DNA from: a virus
IMG/VR virus record: IMGVR_UViG_3300030331_002274
Span: 1 to 28,350 of that record
Length of the DNA stretch: 28,350 nucleotides
Strand: one strand, 5' to 3'
Below, in pieces: positions 1 through 6,361 of the stretch. Below the pieces are notes generated by a model, which saw only the letters and a program-made list of their open reading frames with translations, was not told the DNA's origin and did not search any database. The first letter of the stretch is position 1. Every line of letters starts with the position of its first letter. The position numbers and the translations under genes are program-made.

Positions 1-222
1 TTGCTTGCCGATAAAGAACTCTCTTTGCGGCGGATTCTCCGCCTTTACTAGATATCTTTTGTAGGCTGATCGGATTGCGTCGGACTTCCGTTTTAAAGAG
101 TCCTCGGTTACGGGGATGTCGTATGCGTCTTTGTAAAACATTTCGTCCCACGGTATGGTTGGGATTGACTCCCTTGGTTCTCGCAGTTGCATGTCCACGT
201 TCTTTTTGATTTGTAAAGTCAT
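1..222 (-). CDS. Hypothetical phage protein, 5' part only
   Basis: The reading frame is open for 74 codons from an ATG at 222 leftward to the window edge, so the 3' end is missing. An AGGAG sequence sits about six bases before the ATG. The protein starts MTLQIKKNV and contains IPWDEM followed by a Lys/Arg-rich helical stretch. From memory this resembles a common small phage family of unknown role with a PW.EM motif near the N-terminus; this is a weak recall. It is divergent from the resolvase gene, so the 120 bp between 223 and 342 must hold start signals for one or both directions, but I see no clear promoter. A second frame from 298 also stays open here but looks like a shadow. Confidence 0.6.
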   Translation of the reverse strand, partial: MTLQIKKNVDMQLREPRESIPTIPWDEMFYKDAYDIPVTEDSLKRKSDAIRSAYKRYLVKAENPPQREFFIGKQ

Positions 223-342
223 AGCTCCTATCTCTCTCATTATAGACCGCGAAACCGCGATCCTCTTGATCGATCACAAAATCTCCTATCTTGCTCATCG
301 TTTTCTCCTGTTGGCTTGCGAAGTATAACGACCAGCGATACC

Positions 343-699
343 ATGCACAACATCTTTCGTACCACAATCATGGGTGAGCCTGCATCGAAAGCAAATTCGC
401 GCAGGATGGTCACGATTGCGGGGAGAGCTAGGTTCATCAAAAGCCAGAAGGCAATTGATTACGTCAAAGCTTTTGAAAAGCAGTGCCCAAAGCTGGATGA
501 ACTGATGCAGGAGGACGTGAAAGTCACGATAACAATCTACTATCGGACACGCAGACCAGATCTTGATGAGTCTGTGATCTTAGATTGCTTAGAGGGCTTC
601 GCGTATCGAAACGACCGACAAGTTAAGGAGAAACACATCTACCATGCAATCGATAAAGAAAACCCAAGAGCAGAGATTACCGTCGAGCCACTCGTTTAA
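343..699 (+). CDS. rusA: RusA-type Holliday junction resolvase
   Basis: A 118-residue protein, close to the usual ~120 residues of RusA. RusA enzymes are dimeric metal-dependent nucleases that cut four-way DNA junctions; phages use them to resolve recombination intermediates and trim branched DNA before packaging. Visible family marks are the N-terminal GEPASKANSRR segment, RPDLDE at 71-76 giving acidic residues D73 and D75, and NDRQV with D91, matching the spacing of the three catalytic aspartates of E. coli RusA as I recall them. The usual Asn after DxD is Glu here. The ATG at 343 was chosen over an upstream TTG at 316 because the family begins just before the GxPxxK motif; no good Shine-Dalgarno is visible for either start. 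It begins a plus-strand block leading into the primase-helicase. Confidence 0.88.
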   Translation: MHNIFRTTIMGEPASKANSRRMVTIAGRARFIKSQKAIDYVKAFEKQCPKLDELMQEDVKVTITIYYRTRRPDLDESVILDCLEGFAYRNDRQVKEKHIYHAIDKENPRAEITVEPLV

Positions 700-970
700 T
701 GCGGCTCGAGTTATTGTGGACTTAGCGTTTCGAGATCTGGGTCATTCAGACGATGACATCAGGCTTGAGTCGGCTCAGTTCCTTATGGGAAAAACATTAA
801 AACCTTTCACCGACATACTGAAAGTCAGTGAGTCGGAGATACAAGCGTTAGCAAAGATGGCTTTGAAAGAAGACGTGGGGGCTAGGAGGAGAGCCGCTGC
901 GAAGGAGGCTTCTAGAAAGTTCACCGCTCTTTGCGAACGTTCTCGGAGTACGTCCTCTACCAAACTTTAA
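644..970 (+). CDS. Hypothetical helical protein
   Basis: A 108-residue, largely helical, charged protein that I do not recognise. It overlaps the resolvase gene by 56 bp in another frame. AAGGAG lies about 12 bases before the ATG at 644, rather far but usable. The middle reads like an ordinary soluble protein (FNAARVIVDLAFRDLGHSDD) and the Lys/Arg-rich part around residues 80-92 could contact nucleic acid. The last dozen codons run through the ACGT-centred repeat at 933-957, and the stop codon lies inside the palindrome at 960-976, so the low-complexity tail (SRSTSS) probably reflects DNA signals rather than protein function. Confidence 0.6.
   Translation: MQSIKKTQEQRLPSSHSFNAARVIVDLAFRDLGHSDDDIRLESAQFLMGKTLKPFTDILKVSESEIQALAKMALKEDVGARRRAAAKEASRKFTALCERSRSTSSTKL
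933..957 (+). repeat. Paired ACGT-centred repeat, copy 1
   Basis: Two imperfect 12-bp dyads in tandem: GCGAACGTTCTC and GAGTACGTCCTC, with ACGT centres at 937 and 950, 13 bp apart. The same pair recurs at 12815-12840 directly before terL. The second unit recurs alone at 992-1004. Probably a protein-binding or promoter element ahead of the primase-helicase gene. Confidence 0.75.
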
Positions 971-976
971 GTTTGG
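960..976. promoter_or_regulatory. 17-bp perfect palindrome (operator-like)
   Basis: CCAAACTT and AAGTTTGG are exact inverted repeats around a single central T. The site overlaps the stop codon of the 644-970 gene and lies between two copies of GGAGTACGTCCTC (945-957 and 992-1004). It could be an operator for the primase-helicase gene or part of a replication start region. As RNA the arms could form a short hairpin, but no T-run follows, so a terminator is unlikely. Confidence 0.55.
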
Positions 977-991
977 GGGGCTGGCCTTCGT

Positions 992-1004
992 GGAGTACGT
1001 CCTC
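992..1004 (+). repeat. ACGT-centred repeat, single unit
   Basis: GGAGTACGTCCTC, identical over 13 bp to the second half of the repeat at 933-957 and matching 12 bases of the copy at 12829-12840. It is followed by an AT-rich stretch (1006-1025) and then the ribosome binding site of the primase-helicase. Confidence 0.7.
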
Positions 1005-1046
1005 AGATAAATATCATTTTTTTCAACGGTTCGCAAGGAGAATGCT

Positions 1047-2810
1047 TTGAACCAAGAAGACTTAGAATACTGGATAAAATCTAATGGAGTTGGGAGACAC
1101 ATCTGCCCCGTCTGCTCGCCGGACAGGAAAAAGAAGCATGAAAAAACACTGAGCGTCCACCAAGACGCTGATGCTTTCCTATATCAGTGTTGGCATTGCA
1201 CCATGTCTGGCAAGGTGAGTGCCAAAAACGATTGGGACATACCCGTCAAGGCACCCGTAAAAGCAATCAGTCTGCCCAAACAATCAGACAAAGCACTTGC
1301 TGATGCATTCCTACGCAACAGAGGAATAGATCCCGATCTGGTTAAAGGCTATCAGGTAGTCGCTGGCACCAAATACTTCGGCGGCGCAGGCGAGCACAGT
1401 GCTGTTGGCTTCGTTTATGGAGATAACGAGGCCATCAAATGGCGGTCTGTCGAAGGCAAGCAGTTTATTCAAGATGGCAGCGCAGGCACGTTGTGGGGCA
1501 TCGAGCATGCCGACGAAGAGAAGACCAAGACTATTATCATTACTGAGGGCGAATGCGATTGTCTGGCTATTGTGTCAGCGATAGAGCGATCCCCTGATAC
1601 TGTTGTCGTGAGTGTGCCGAATGGGGCACCACACAAGGTTAGCAATCGGCGCGTTGATCCGAGCGAGGACAGAAAGTTCGCATACCTCTGGAAATCAAAA
1701 TCTGTCCTTGAGTCTGCTGAAAGAATCATACTCGCAATGGATGACGATGAACCAGGCGAGGCTCTGGGTGAAGAGATCATGCGGCGTGTCGGCAGAGCCA
1801 AGTGCTACCACCTAGAACTGCCGGAAGACTGCAAAGATGCCAACGAGTTTTTGCAGAAGCATGGCCCTGAAGAGGTGTGCCGTGCGGTGGAGGAGCCAGT
1901 TCCGACGCCTCTGGTTGGCGTATATCAGGCAAACGACTACGCAGAAGACGTTAGTTTTCTCTATGACAAGGGTTTGATGGGTGGCCTTAGCACGGGGTTC
2001 AGTTGTTTAGACGGCCTTTACACGGTCTTACAGGGCCAGCTAACGGTGGTCACTGGTCAGCCTGGATCAGGCAAGTCAGAGTTTATAGACGCGGTTTTGG
2101 TCAATCTTGCGGAGCAACATCAGTGGAAGTTTGCTATCTGCTCTTTCGAGAATCCTCCGCCGATGCATATCATCAAGCTTGCAGAGAAGCATGCCCGAAA
2201 GCCTTTCTTCCAAGGACTGCATGAACGCATGTCTAAAGAGGAACTAGCTGACGCTAGTGCGTGGGTCAACAATCACTTTGCCTTTTTGGAGAGCAAGGAC
2301 AGTGAAGCGGCGACGATAGATAACATCATAGACCGCACAAAGATGGCGGTCATGCGCCTAGGTTGCAGGGGGTTAGTGATTGACCCGTACAACTATATCG
2401 CCCAAGGCAACACGGACAAAGAGCATCAAGCGATATCGGATATGCTGACGCGCATGGTTCAGTTTGCGAGGAGTCACGACCTGCACGTTTGGTTTATCGC
2501 ACACCCAGCTAAGATGCGAGCAAACGACTCAGGCGTGATGCCCATACCCAACGGCAATCACATCTCAGGCTCCGCCGCTTGGTTTGCGAAAGCAGATTGC
2601 GGGATTACCGTTCACCGTGCAGAGGAACATATTGAGGTTCACTCTTGGAAGTGCAGGTTTAAATGGGTCGGTACAGTGGGGCAGGCATCTCTGAACTATG
2701 ATCCCGTCACTGGGCGGTATCGAGATCGTGTGATAGAACCTGATGTATCCGACACAAAACTAATTGGGCAAGGGGATTACCATGAAACGAAAAGCGACTG
2801 GGACTGGTAA
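1047..2810 (+). CDS. Primase-helicase (T7 gp4-like)
   Basis: A 587-residue protein with the order zinc finger, TOPRIM primase, RecA-fold helicase, as in T7 gp4. It should prime lagging-strand synthesis and unwind DNA as a hexamer at the phage fork. The zinc site is C20/C23 with C48/C51. TOPRIM marks are TEGECD (E168) and the acidic MDDDEPG at 231-237. The helicase has Walker A GQPGSGKS (337-344), Walker B LVIDPYNY (443-450), an AHPAK histidine at 486 and ISGSAAWFAKAD (507-518). The C-terminus is acidic and ends in DWDW; T7 gp4 also ends in an acidic tail with a terminal aromatic that binds its polymerase, so a similar role is inferred. The start is TTG at 1047 with AAGGAG at 1036-1041. The last 29 bases overlap the next gene. 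Confidence 0.93.
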   Translation: MNQEDLEYWIKSNGVGRHICPVCSPDRKKKHEKTLSVHQDADAFLYQCWHCTMSGKVSAKNDWDIPVKAPVKAISLPKQSDKALADAFLRNRGIDPDLVKGYQVVAGTKYFGGAGEHSAVGFVYGDNEAIKWRSVEGKQFIQDGSAGTLWGIEHADEEKTKTIIITEGECDCLAIVSAIERSPDTVVVSVPNGAPHKVSNRRVDPSEDRKFAYLWKSKSVLESAERIILAMDDDEPGEALGEEIMRRVGRAKCYHLELPEDCKDANEFLQKHGPEEVCRAVEEPVPTPLVGVYQANDYAEDVSFLYDKGLMGGLSTGFSCLDGLYTVLQGQLTVVTGQPGSGKSEFIDAVLVNLAEQHQWKFAICSFENPPPMHIIKLAEKHARKPFFQGLHERMSKEELADASAWVNNHFAFLESKDSEAATIDNIIDRTKMAVMRLGCRGLVIDPYNYIAQGNTDKEHQAISDMLTRMVQFARSHDLHVWFIAHPAKMRANDSGVMPIPNGNHISGSAAWFAKADCGITVHRAEEHIEVHSWKCRFKWVGTVGQASLNYDPVTGRYRDRVIEPDVSDTKLIGQGDYHETKSDWDW

Positions 2811-3252
2811 TAAACCAATCAACGACGTTGGTAATAAGGCTCTCCATGATCAGTATGATGTGCAGCTAGAGGAGTCTGAGGACGGCTCTTTTCGCGCAAG
2901 GGTCACTAATCAGTTGCACATAGACAAGGTTCTGCTCAAAAGTCAGATCACTGTGGCCCAGCACAAAGCGGCAGAGTATCTTCTTCAGATCTTTGTAGAT
3001 GCAGGTGTCTTTGTCAAAACAGTTGATCACACATCGGCGCTATCGGGGATGACCGGCGGCAACCCACCAAGCATGTTTACATCTGGCCTAATGAAGCTCA
3101 GAGACGTTTCTCTATGTCTTGAGCAAGCGGTGGGTGAGGATGATGCGGTTAAGGTTTGCGTCACTGTTGCGAAGGACTATCCTATCCTTGATGAGGATTT
3201 AGAAGTGTTCCGAAAAGCGTTTAACGCCATTGATCAAGCGTACCTAACTTAG
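2782..3252 (+). CDS. Hypothetical protein downstream of primase-helicase
   Basis: A 156-residue protein that I do not recognise. The ATG at 2782 is preferred over a TTG at 2764 because AGGGG at 2771-2775 is well placed. The start lies inside the last codons of the primase-helicase gene, which suggests translational coupling and perhaps a role in replication. The N-terminus is basic (MKRKATGTGNK). The body is mixed alpha/beta with no Cys cluster, nucleotide-binding loop or membrane span. The central GMTGGNPPSMF stretch is the most distinctive sequence. Confidence 0.75.
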   Translation: MKRKATGTGNKPINDVGNKALHDQYDVQLEESEDGSFRARVTNQLHIDKVLLKSQITVAQHKAAEYLLQIFVDAGVFVKTVDHTSALSGMTGGNPPSMFTSGLMKLRDVSLCLEQAVGEDDAVKVCVTVAKDYPILDEDLEVFRKAFNAIDQAYLT

Positions 3253-3297
3253 TCCGCTGAGGTCTTGCATAATCCAAAGGCGTTTGAGATTCTTGGC

Positions 3298-3332
3298 TTG
3301 TCGGCGATTTATCTCCTTAACTTTTCCGACAA
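3298..3332. promoter_or_regulatory. Inverted repeat, 7-bp arms
   Basis: TTGTCGG at 3298-3304 pairs exactly with CCGACAA at 3326-3332 across a 21-nt loop. It lies just before a much stronger hairpin at 3340-3388, and both are in the leader of the small membrane-peptide ORF. On its own it is weak. Confidence 0.35.
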
Positions 3333-3339
3333 CCTCCCA

Positions 3340-3388
3340 GAACCCTGCCCGTCAAAAGCATTCTCCAGTTGGTTGACGGGTAGGGTTC
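3340..3388 (+). promoter_or_regulatory. Long hairpin, 16-bp stem
   Basis: The arms 3340-3355 (GAACCCTGCCCGTCAA) and 3373-3388 are complementary over 16 pairs, one of them G-U, with a 17-nt loop. No T-run follows, so it is not a simple intrinsic terminator. It ends 7 bases before the ribosome binding site of the 33-residue ORF at 3405. Plausible roles are RNase III-type processing, attenuation or a protein-binding RNA structure. Confidence 0.65.
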
Positions 3389-3404
3389 ACTCCAAAGGGA
3401 TCAA

Positions 3405-3506
3405 GTGAAAATTGATAAAGAAGTTAAGACTGGCGTCCTGATTGGGCTTGGCGTCGTTGCTTCGCTTTATGGGTTTGCGTTTGTCCTCTATCTGATCTCA
3501 GGTTGA
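3405..3506 (+). CDS. Small single-span membrane peptide
   Basis: A GTG-initiated ORF of 33 codons with AGGGA at 3396-3400, four bases upstream. The peptide has a charged N-terminus (KIDKEVKTG) and then an uninterrupted hydrophobic helix rich in Gly, Val, Leu and Phe running to residue 32 (VLIGLGVVASLYGFAF is its core), ending SG. This is a typical membrane-inserted small phage protein. Possible roles are a holin-like or pinholin-like peptide, a membrane anchor or an exclusion factor; nothing in the sequence decides. It is the last gene of the plus-strand left block. Confidence 0.6.
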   Translation: MKIDKEVKTGVLIGLGVVASLYGFAFVLYLISG

Positions 3507-3517
3507 ATCCGGCAGTT

Positions 3518-3564
3518 GGAGCGATTAAGAGTGATTTCTCATTGCCGCCTCCGATCATCGCTCC
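3518..3564. terminator. Possible weak bidirectional terminator
   Basis: GGAGCGAT at 3518-3525 pairs exactly with ATCGCTCC at 3557-3564 across a 31-nt loop, followed by TATTTCTC. It lies in the gap between convergent operons (3507-3636), where a terminator is expected. The long loop and short T-stretch make it a weak candidate. Confidence 0.35.
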
Positions 3565-3636
3565 TATTTCTCATAAGGAAGGGATATGACGATCCCGTCC
3601 GCCTGACGCTGCCGGTCGCCTGACGGCCCAAGCGGC

Positions 3637-3885
3637 TCATTCCTGCAAAAGTTTTCTCATCTTACGAACAGCCATAGACTCAACATCTCCAGACAAAACC
3701 TCTGGCAGTGTGCTGATGTCGCCTAGAGTAAGATCCTTGTACGACATGTGGCGTAGCTTGTCGTTGTGGGTGTAGAAGACGGTCACCTCGTACAGCGGCG
3801 CGTCTTCAATACCTTTTCTCAGCTTGCCTAATATCTCGTCAGCCAAGTTTTTCATCGCCTCCATCTCAGCCATAACAGTCATCAT
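3637..3885 (-). CDS. Hypothetical protein, last gene of minus operon
   Basis: An 82-residue protein that I do not recognise. The start at 3885 overlaps the upstream stop (ATGA), with GGAG upstream, so it is translationally coupled. The N-terminal half is a Met/Glu-rich helix. The middle has LYEVTVFYTHNDKLRHMS followed by DLTLGDISTLPEVL. The LYEVT stretch is shared with the next gene upstream, suggesting that the small genes here may be related by duplication. It is the final gene before the convergent junction. Confidence 0.65.
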   Translation of the reverse strand: MMTVMAEMEAMKNLADEILGKLRKGIEDAPLYEVTVFYTHNDKLRHMSYKDLTLGDISTLPEVLSGDVESMAVRKMRKLLQE

Positions 3886-4094
3886 AGATTCTCCACTTTA
3901 GTTTGTAGGGAAGTCCAGGTATCTTTGAAGTGCTTGTTGTCTTCTTCCAAGATACCGTGGAACCAAAAGCAAGTGCCGATGGTGCCGTGAAGTCTAGGGT
4001 CATCGGATGACGCGCTCATCAAACGCTGTAGCAAATCCACCTCAGACTGGGTCAGGGTCACTTCGTATAACCGTTCATCGACAACATCAGTCAT
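3882..4094 (-). CDS. Hypothetical small protein (RLYEVTLT motif)
   Basis: A 70-residue protein without a recognised family. It has ERLYEVTLTQSEVDLLQRLM near the N-terminus, a pattern of a short strand followed by a helix also visible in the flanking gene at 4087-4479 (ERLYLSVSEVCALLDLI). It overlaps both neighbours by a few bases, as in a tightly coupled operon. No membrane span or metal site is visible. Confidence 0.65.
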   Translation of the reverse strand: MTDVVDERLYEVTLTQSEVDLLQRLMSASSDDPRLHGTIGTCFWFHGILEEDNKHFKDTWTSLQTKVENL

Positions 4095-4479
4095 TTGCTA
4101 TCTCCAAAGATTCATTATTGGTCGGAGGGACTGCTGTATGCGTTTGAAGCGGTGAACTCCACTCATACTCGCCTCGACACTGATCCTTAATTGATTGCTC
4201 TAGACTAGAGAAACGGCACTGGTCTTTATATATCGCCGCTAGAGACGCTGAGGAAATATCAAGCCCTTCGTTCTCTTCGTTACGCATAGCATCGAAATTC
4301 AAAGAGATATGAGCACTATGGATAAGGTCAAGCAAAGCACAGACTTCGCTCACCGATAGGTACAGCCGCTCTGGCATATCGAACTCCTGAATAAGAGAAA
4401 TTTCTTTCTCCAGCCTTCTATTTGTTGCCAGCGCATTGTTCAATTGCTGACGCAGTTCGTTCTTTGTTTCCGTCCTCAT
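4087..4479 (-). CDS. Hypothetical coiled-coil protein
   Basis: A 130-residue protein, start at 4479 with AAGGAG eight bases upstream. Residues 5-35 form a heptad-like charged helix likely to be a coiled coil. ERLYLSVSEVCALLDLI then resembles the motif of the neighbouring 70-residue protein. The C-terminal third is Ser/Pro/Thr-rich and probably disordered. Function unknown. Confidence 0.65.
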   Translation of the reverse strand: MRTETKNELRQQLNNALATNRRLEKEISLIQEFDMPERLYLSVSEVCALLDLIHSAHISLNFDAMRNEENEGLDISSASLAAIYKDQCRFSSLEQSIKDQCRGEYEWSSPLQTHTAVPPTNNESLEIAND

Positions 4480-4503
4480 GGGTTCTCCTTATTGGTTTTG
4501 AGA

Positions 4504-4881
4504 TTAGTTAGATGTTGTGGCTTCTTGCCTAGCCTTTTCATTTTTCTTTCTGTCAATGAATTCAATGACAGACTCTTTACCAGACTCAATTCGGCGAATG
4601 TCTAGCTCCGAAACATAGATAGGGCTGGCGTCAAACTCCTCCACCTTCTCGATCTTTTTCAGCACCTTCTCAAGTTGCTCTACACTTTCGTCGTCGTAGC
4701 ACTCTGCCTCTAGATCTTCGACGGTTTTCTCAAACGTAATCACTTCTAAAAAATCACGAAGCACCGTCGTGATGGTGAACCATTCGTCCACAGTCAAGCT
4801 GGCTTCGTTCTCATTGTCGCCGCCAGCCATCACGGTCATAAATGCTTCGTACTGGTCTTCAGTTTTTTTGTGCCATTCCAT
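4504..4881 (-). CDS. Hypothetical acidic protein
   Basis: A 125-residue, strongly acidic, helical protein (long Glu/Asp runs between residues 55 and 85). Start at 4881 with AGGAG upstream. It follows the methyltransferase gene by 11 bp, so it is probably co-transcribed with it. Many phage anti-host proteins are small and acidic, but that is only a general resemblance. The C-terminal stretch IEFIDRKKNEKARQEA is basic, giving the chain a charge asymmetry. Confidence 0.65.
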   Translation of the reverse strand: MEWHKKTEDQYEAFMTVMAGGDNENEASLTVDEWFTITTVLRDFLEVITFEKTVEDLEAECYDDESVEQLEKVLKKIEKVEEFDASPIYVSELDIRRIESGKESVIEFIDRKKNEKARQEATTSN

Positions 4882-4892
4882 AGGGACTCCTA

Positions 4893-5972
4893 TTAGTTAT
4901 CTGTTTGTCGGGTTTCGTCCAATGTACCATAACTTTCGTCCAATGATACAACTATTTTTCCAATCACTTCCACAAGCCTTGGGACAACGCTGTTGCCTAG
5001 GGTTTTAACTCTGTCCACCCGATGGGGAACCCCATGAGCCATTCGAGGAAGGGCGGGTTCAAGGGGCCAGTCTCCCCCGCTTGCGAATTCACCAAGTCTG
5101 GGAGGCTGTTGGTTGGTAGTCTGCCCTTGGCTTCGAGTGTCTCGGCTTTCCTGCCGCCTTTGTAGTCCCTGGTCGTGGGGGTCGGGAACATTCCGGCCTT
5201 CTTCACTGCCGTTGCCAGACCATCGCCCGATTTCTGGCTGGCTCCCTTCGCGTTGTAGTTCCCGTTGACTGTTGGTGTGGGCCACAGAGCGGGATCTTTG
5301 ACCTGCTTTGACAGGCTGAGTTGGTTCGCGGTGTCCATGTTCTTCCAGTCCGAGTTCATCGGGGTGCGCCACATCCGCGCTTGATCGATCAACTGAGTCT
5401 GAAACTTCGAGCCGTCCGGCCTCCTCCAGTAGGAGCCCTCCCACCTCCACCCCTTGGCTTCTGCGTCCATCGGTATCCCGCCGCCGGTTCTCGCTGCCGG
5501 TGTAGCCCACAATCCAGACTCGGTCTCGTCGGTGGCGAGCATCGACGGCACAAGCTGGTAGTACAAACGTCCTGACTTCGTAGCCTTCGCGCTCCAGATC
5601 AGCGCACACATCGTCGAGTGCCATTCGGATGAACCCAGAAACGTTCTCGCCAATGACCCAGCGGGGCTGACACTCTCGTATAACTCTAAGCATCTCAGGC
5701 CAGAGGTGACGGTCATCGTCCTTCCCTTGTCGGAGTCCTGCGACTGAGAAGGGTTGGCATGGGAATCCTCCGCAAACAACGTCAACTGTTCCCCGATATG
5801 ATTGTCCATCTAAATCCCTTATATCTTCGTGTATGGGCATGTTAGGCCAGTGCTGGGCCAGTACCTTGCGGCAGAATGCATCCTTCTCACAGAAGGCGAC
5901 AGTCTCCATACCGGCAGCTTCCAGCCCCAAGGAGAACCCCCCTATCCCACTGAATAGATCCAGCACCTTCAT
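4893..5972 (-). CDS. DNA (cytosine-5) methyltransferase
   Basis: A 359-residue enzyme that transfers a methyl group from S-adenosylmethionine to cytosine C5 in a DNA target. C5-MTase motifs are in order: I DLFSGIGGFSLGLE (5-18, cofactor), IV GGFPCQPFS (68-76, catalytic C72), VI ENV (109-111), VIII RHRRDRVWIVG (147-157) and X LGNSVVP (325-331). Residues about 165-300 form a low-complexity, hydrophilic target-recognition region. A second ORF is nested there in another frame. No restriction endonuclease neighbour is visible, so this is probably a solo phage enzyme masking sites from host restriction or marking phage DNA. GAGGAT precedes the ATG. A 19-bp repeat lies 17 bp upstream of the start. 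Confidence 0.92.
   Translation of the reverse strand: MKVLDLFSGIGGFSLGLEAAGMETVAFCEKDAFCRKVLAQHWPNMPIHEDIRDLDGQSYRGTVDVVCGGFPCQPFSVAGLRQGKDDDRHLWPEMLRVIRECQPRWVIGENVSGFIRMALDDVCADLEREGYEVRTFVLPACAVDARHRRDRVWIVGYTGSENRRRDTDGRRSQGVEVGGLLLEEAGRLEVSDSVDRSSADVAHPDELGLEEHGHREPTQPVKAGQRSRSVAHTNSQRELQREGSQPEIGRWSGNGSEEGRNVPDPHDQGLQRRQESRDTRSQGQTTNQQPPRLGEFASGGDWPLEPALPRMAHGVPHRVDRVKTLGNSVVPRLVEVIGKIVVSLDESYGTLDETRQTDN
4997..5809 (-). CDS. ORF nested in the methyltransferase gene, other frame
   Basis: A 270-codon open frame lying wholly inside the methyltransferase gene, same strand, different frame, covering its residues ~55-325. An AAGGGAT sequence sits about four bases before the ATG at 5809. The product is not a random shadow by look: it has SLARTFLGSSEWHSTMC, repeated W-x-TP motifs (LWATPAARTGGG, LWPTPTVNGN, MFPTPTTRDYKGG) and the ending PLNPPFLEWLMGFPIGWTEL. 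From memory, ORFs with these same motifs recur inside phage C5-methyltransferase genes and are often deposited as separate hypothetical proteins. Either it is a true overprinted gene, or the motifs are the forced out-of-frame reading of a conserved methyltransferase region. I cannot decide from one sequence. Confidence 0.45.
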   Translation of the reverse strand: MDNHIGEQLTLFAEDSHANPSQSQDSDKGRTMTVTSGLRCLELYESVSPAGSLARTFLGSSEWHSTMCALIWSAKATKSGRLYYQLVPSMLATDETESGLWATPAARTGGGIPMDAEAKGWRWEGSYWRRPDGSKFQTQLIDQARMWRTPMNSDWKNMDTANQLSLSKQVKDPALWPTPTVNGNYNAKGASQKSGDGLATAVKKAGMFPTPTTRDYKGGRKAETLEAKGRLPTNSLPDLVNSQAGETGPLNPPFLEWLMGFPIGWTELKP

Positions 5973-5988
5973 CAGTCATCCTCAGTTC

Positions 5989-6007
5989 TGGGCGCAAGAT
6001 GTACCTT
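5989..6007 (-). repeat. 19-bp dispersed repeat, copy 1
   Basis: Plus-strand reading TGGGCGCAAGATGTACCTT. It lies 17 bp upstream of the methyltransferase start, between it and the 6016-6288 gene. One of four near-identical copies within 590 bp. Confidence 0.8.
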
Positions 6008-6015
6008 GATCATTG

Positions 6016-6288
6016 TTAACATCCGCTACACCTATAAAGAATCCAGTCACGTCTCAAATCACTCATTCGACGCCGCACTAGATCCAGTTTGTCCGATCTG
6101 TAGTGATAGTCGTAAACGCAATCAGAAGCAGCCCAGAAATCTTTTCGAGTCATAAAGCCAGACTGAATGAGGTCATGCAGTTGTCGGTAAGCTTTGACTT
6201 CAGCGTCTTCGTCGGCATTTGCTTTGCGGTTCTTGCAAGTTGAAAGACGAACGAGTTGGTACGCTTTTTTCCATTGCTCTCTATTCAT
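6016..6288 (-). CDS. Hypothetical basic protein
   Basis: A 90-residue, Lys/Arg-rich, helical protein that I do not recognise. Start at 6288 with AGGAGGT nine bases upstream, a strong site. The C-terminus (VRRRMSDLRRDWILYRCSGC) is highly basic and aromatic and could bind nucleic acid. Three cysteines do not form a clear zinc pattern. Two copies of the 19-bp repeat lie directly upstream of its ribosome binding site. Confidence 0.65.
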   Translation of the reverse strand: MNREQWKKAYQLVRLSTCKNRKANADEDAEVKAYRQLHDLIQSGFMTRKDFWAASDCVYDYHYRSDKLDLVRRRMSDLRRDWILYRCSGC

Positions 6289-6307
6289 AACTAGTCACCT
6301 CCTGTTT

Positions 6308-6347
6308 TGGGCGCAAGACGTACCTTTTTGGGCGCAAGACGTACCTT
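6308..6347 (-). repeat. 19-bp dispersed repeat, tandem copies 2 and 3
   Basis: TGGGCGCAAGACGTACCTT at 6308-6326 and again, identical, at 6329-6347: a 21-bp period, two DNA helical turns. They occupy the gap upstream of the 6016-6288 gene. Spacing by two helical turns is typical of sites bound cooperatively by a protein. Confidence 0.85.
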
Positions 6348-6361
6348 TATCAGAGGGTATC

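Noticed and set aside
1-298. Minus-strand frame from ATG at 298, open to the window edge, with AGGAG upstream (MSKIGDFVIDQEDRGFAVYNE...).
   Set aside because: It overlaps the better supported 1-222 frame over its whole length, and after residue ~21 the composition (many Arg, His, Asn) looks like a shadow. The first residues look natural, so a frameshifted short gene cannot be excluded.
240-440. 66-codon minus frame over the start of the resolvase gene.
   Set aside because: Opposite the conserved RusA N-terminus and without a ribosome binding site; it is a shadow.
3586-3606. ATG with a strong AAGGAAGGGAT site giving a 6-codon peptide (MTIPSA).
   Set aside because: Too short to support as a gene, although the ribosome binding site is good; it lies in the convergent gap.
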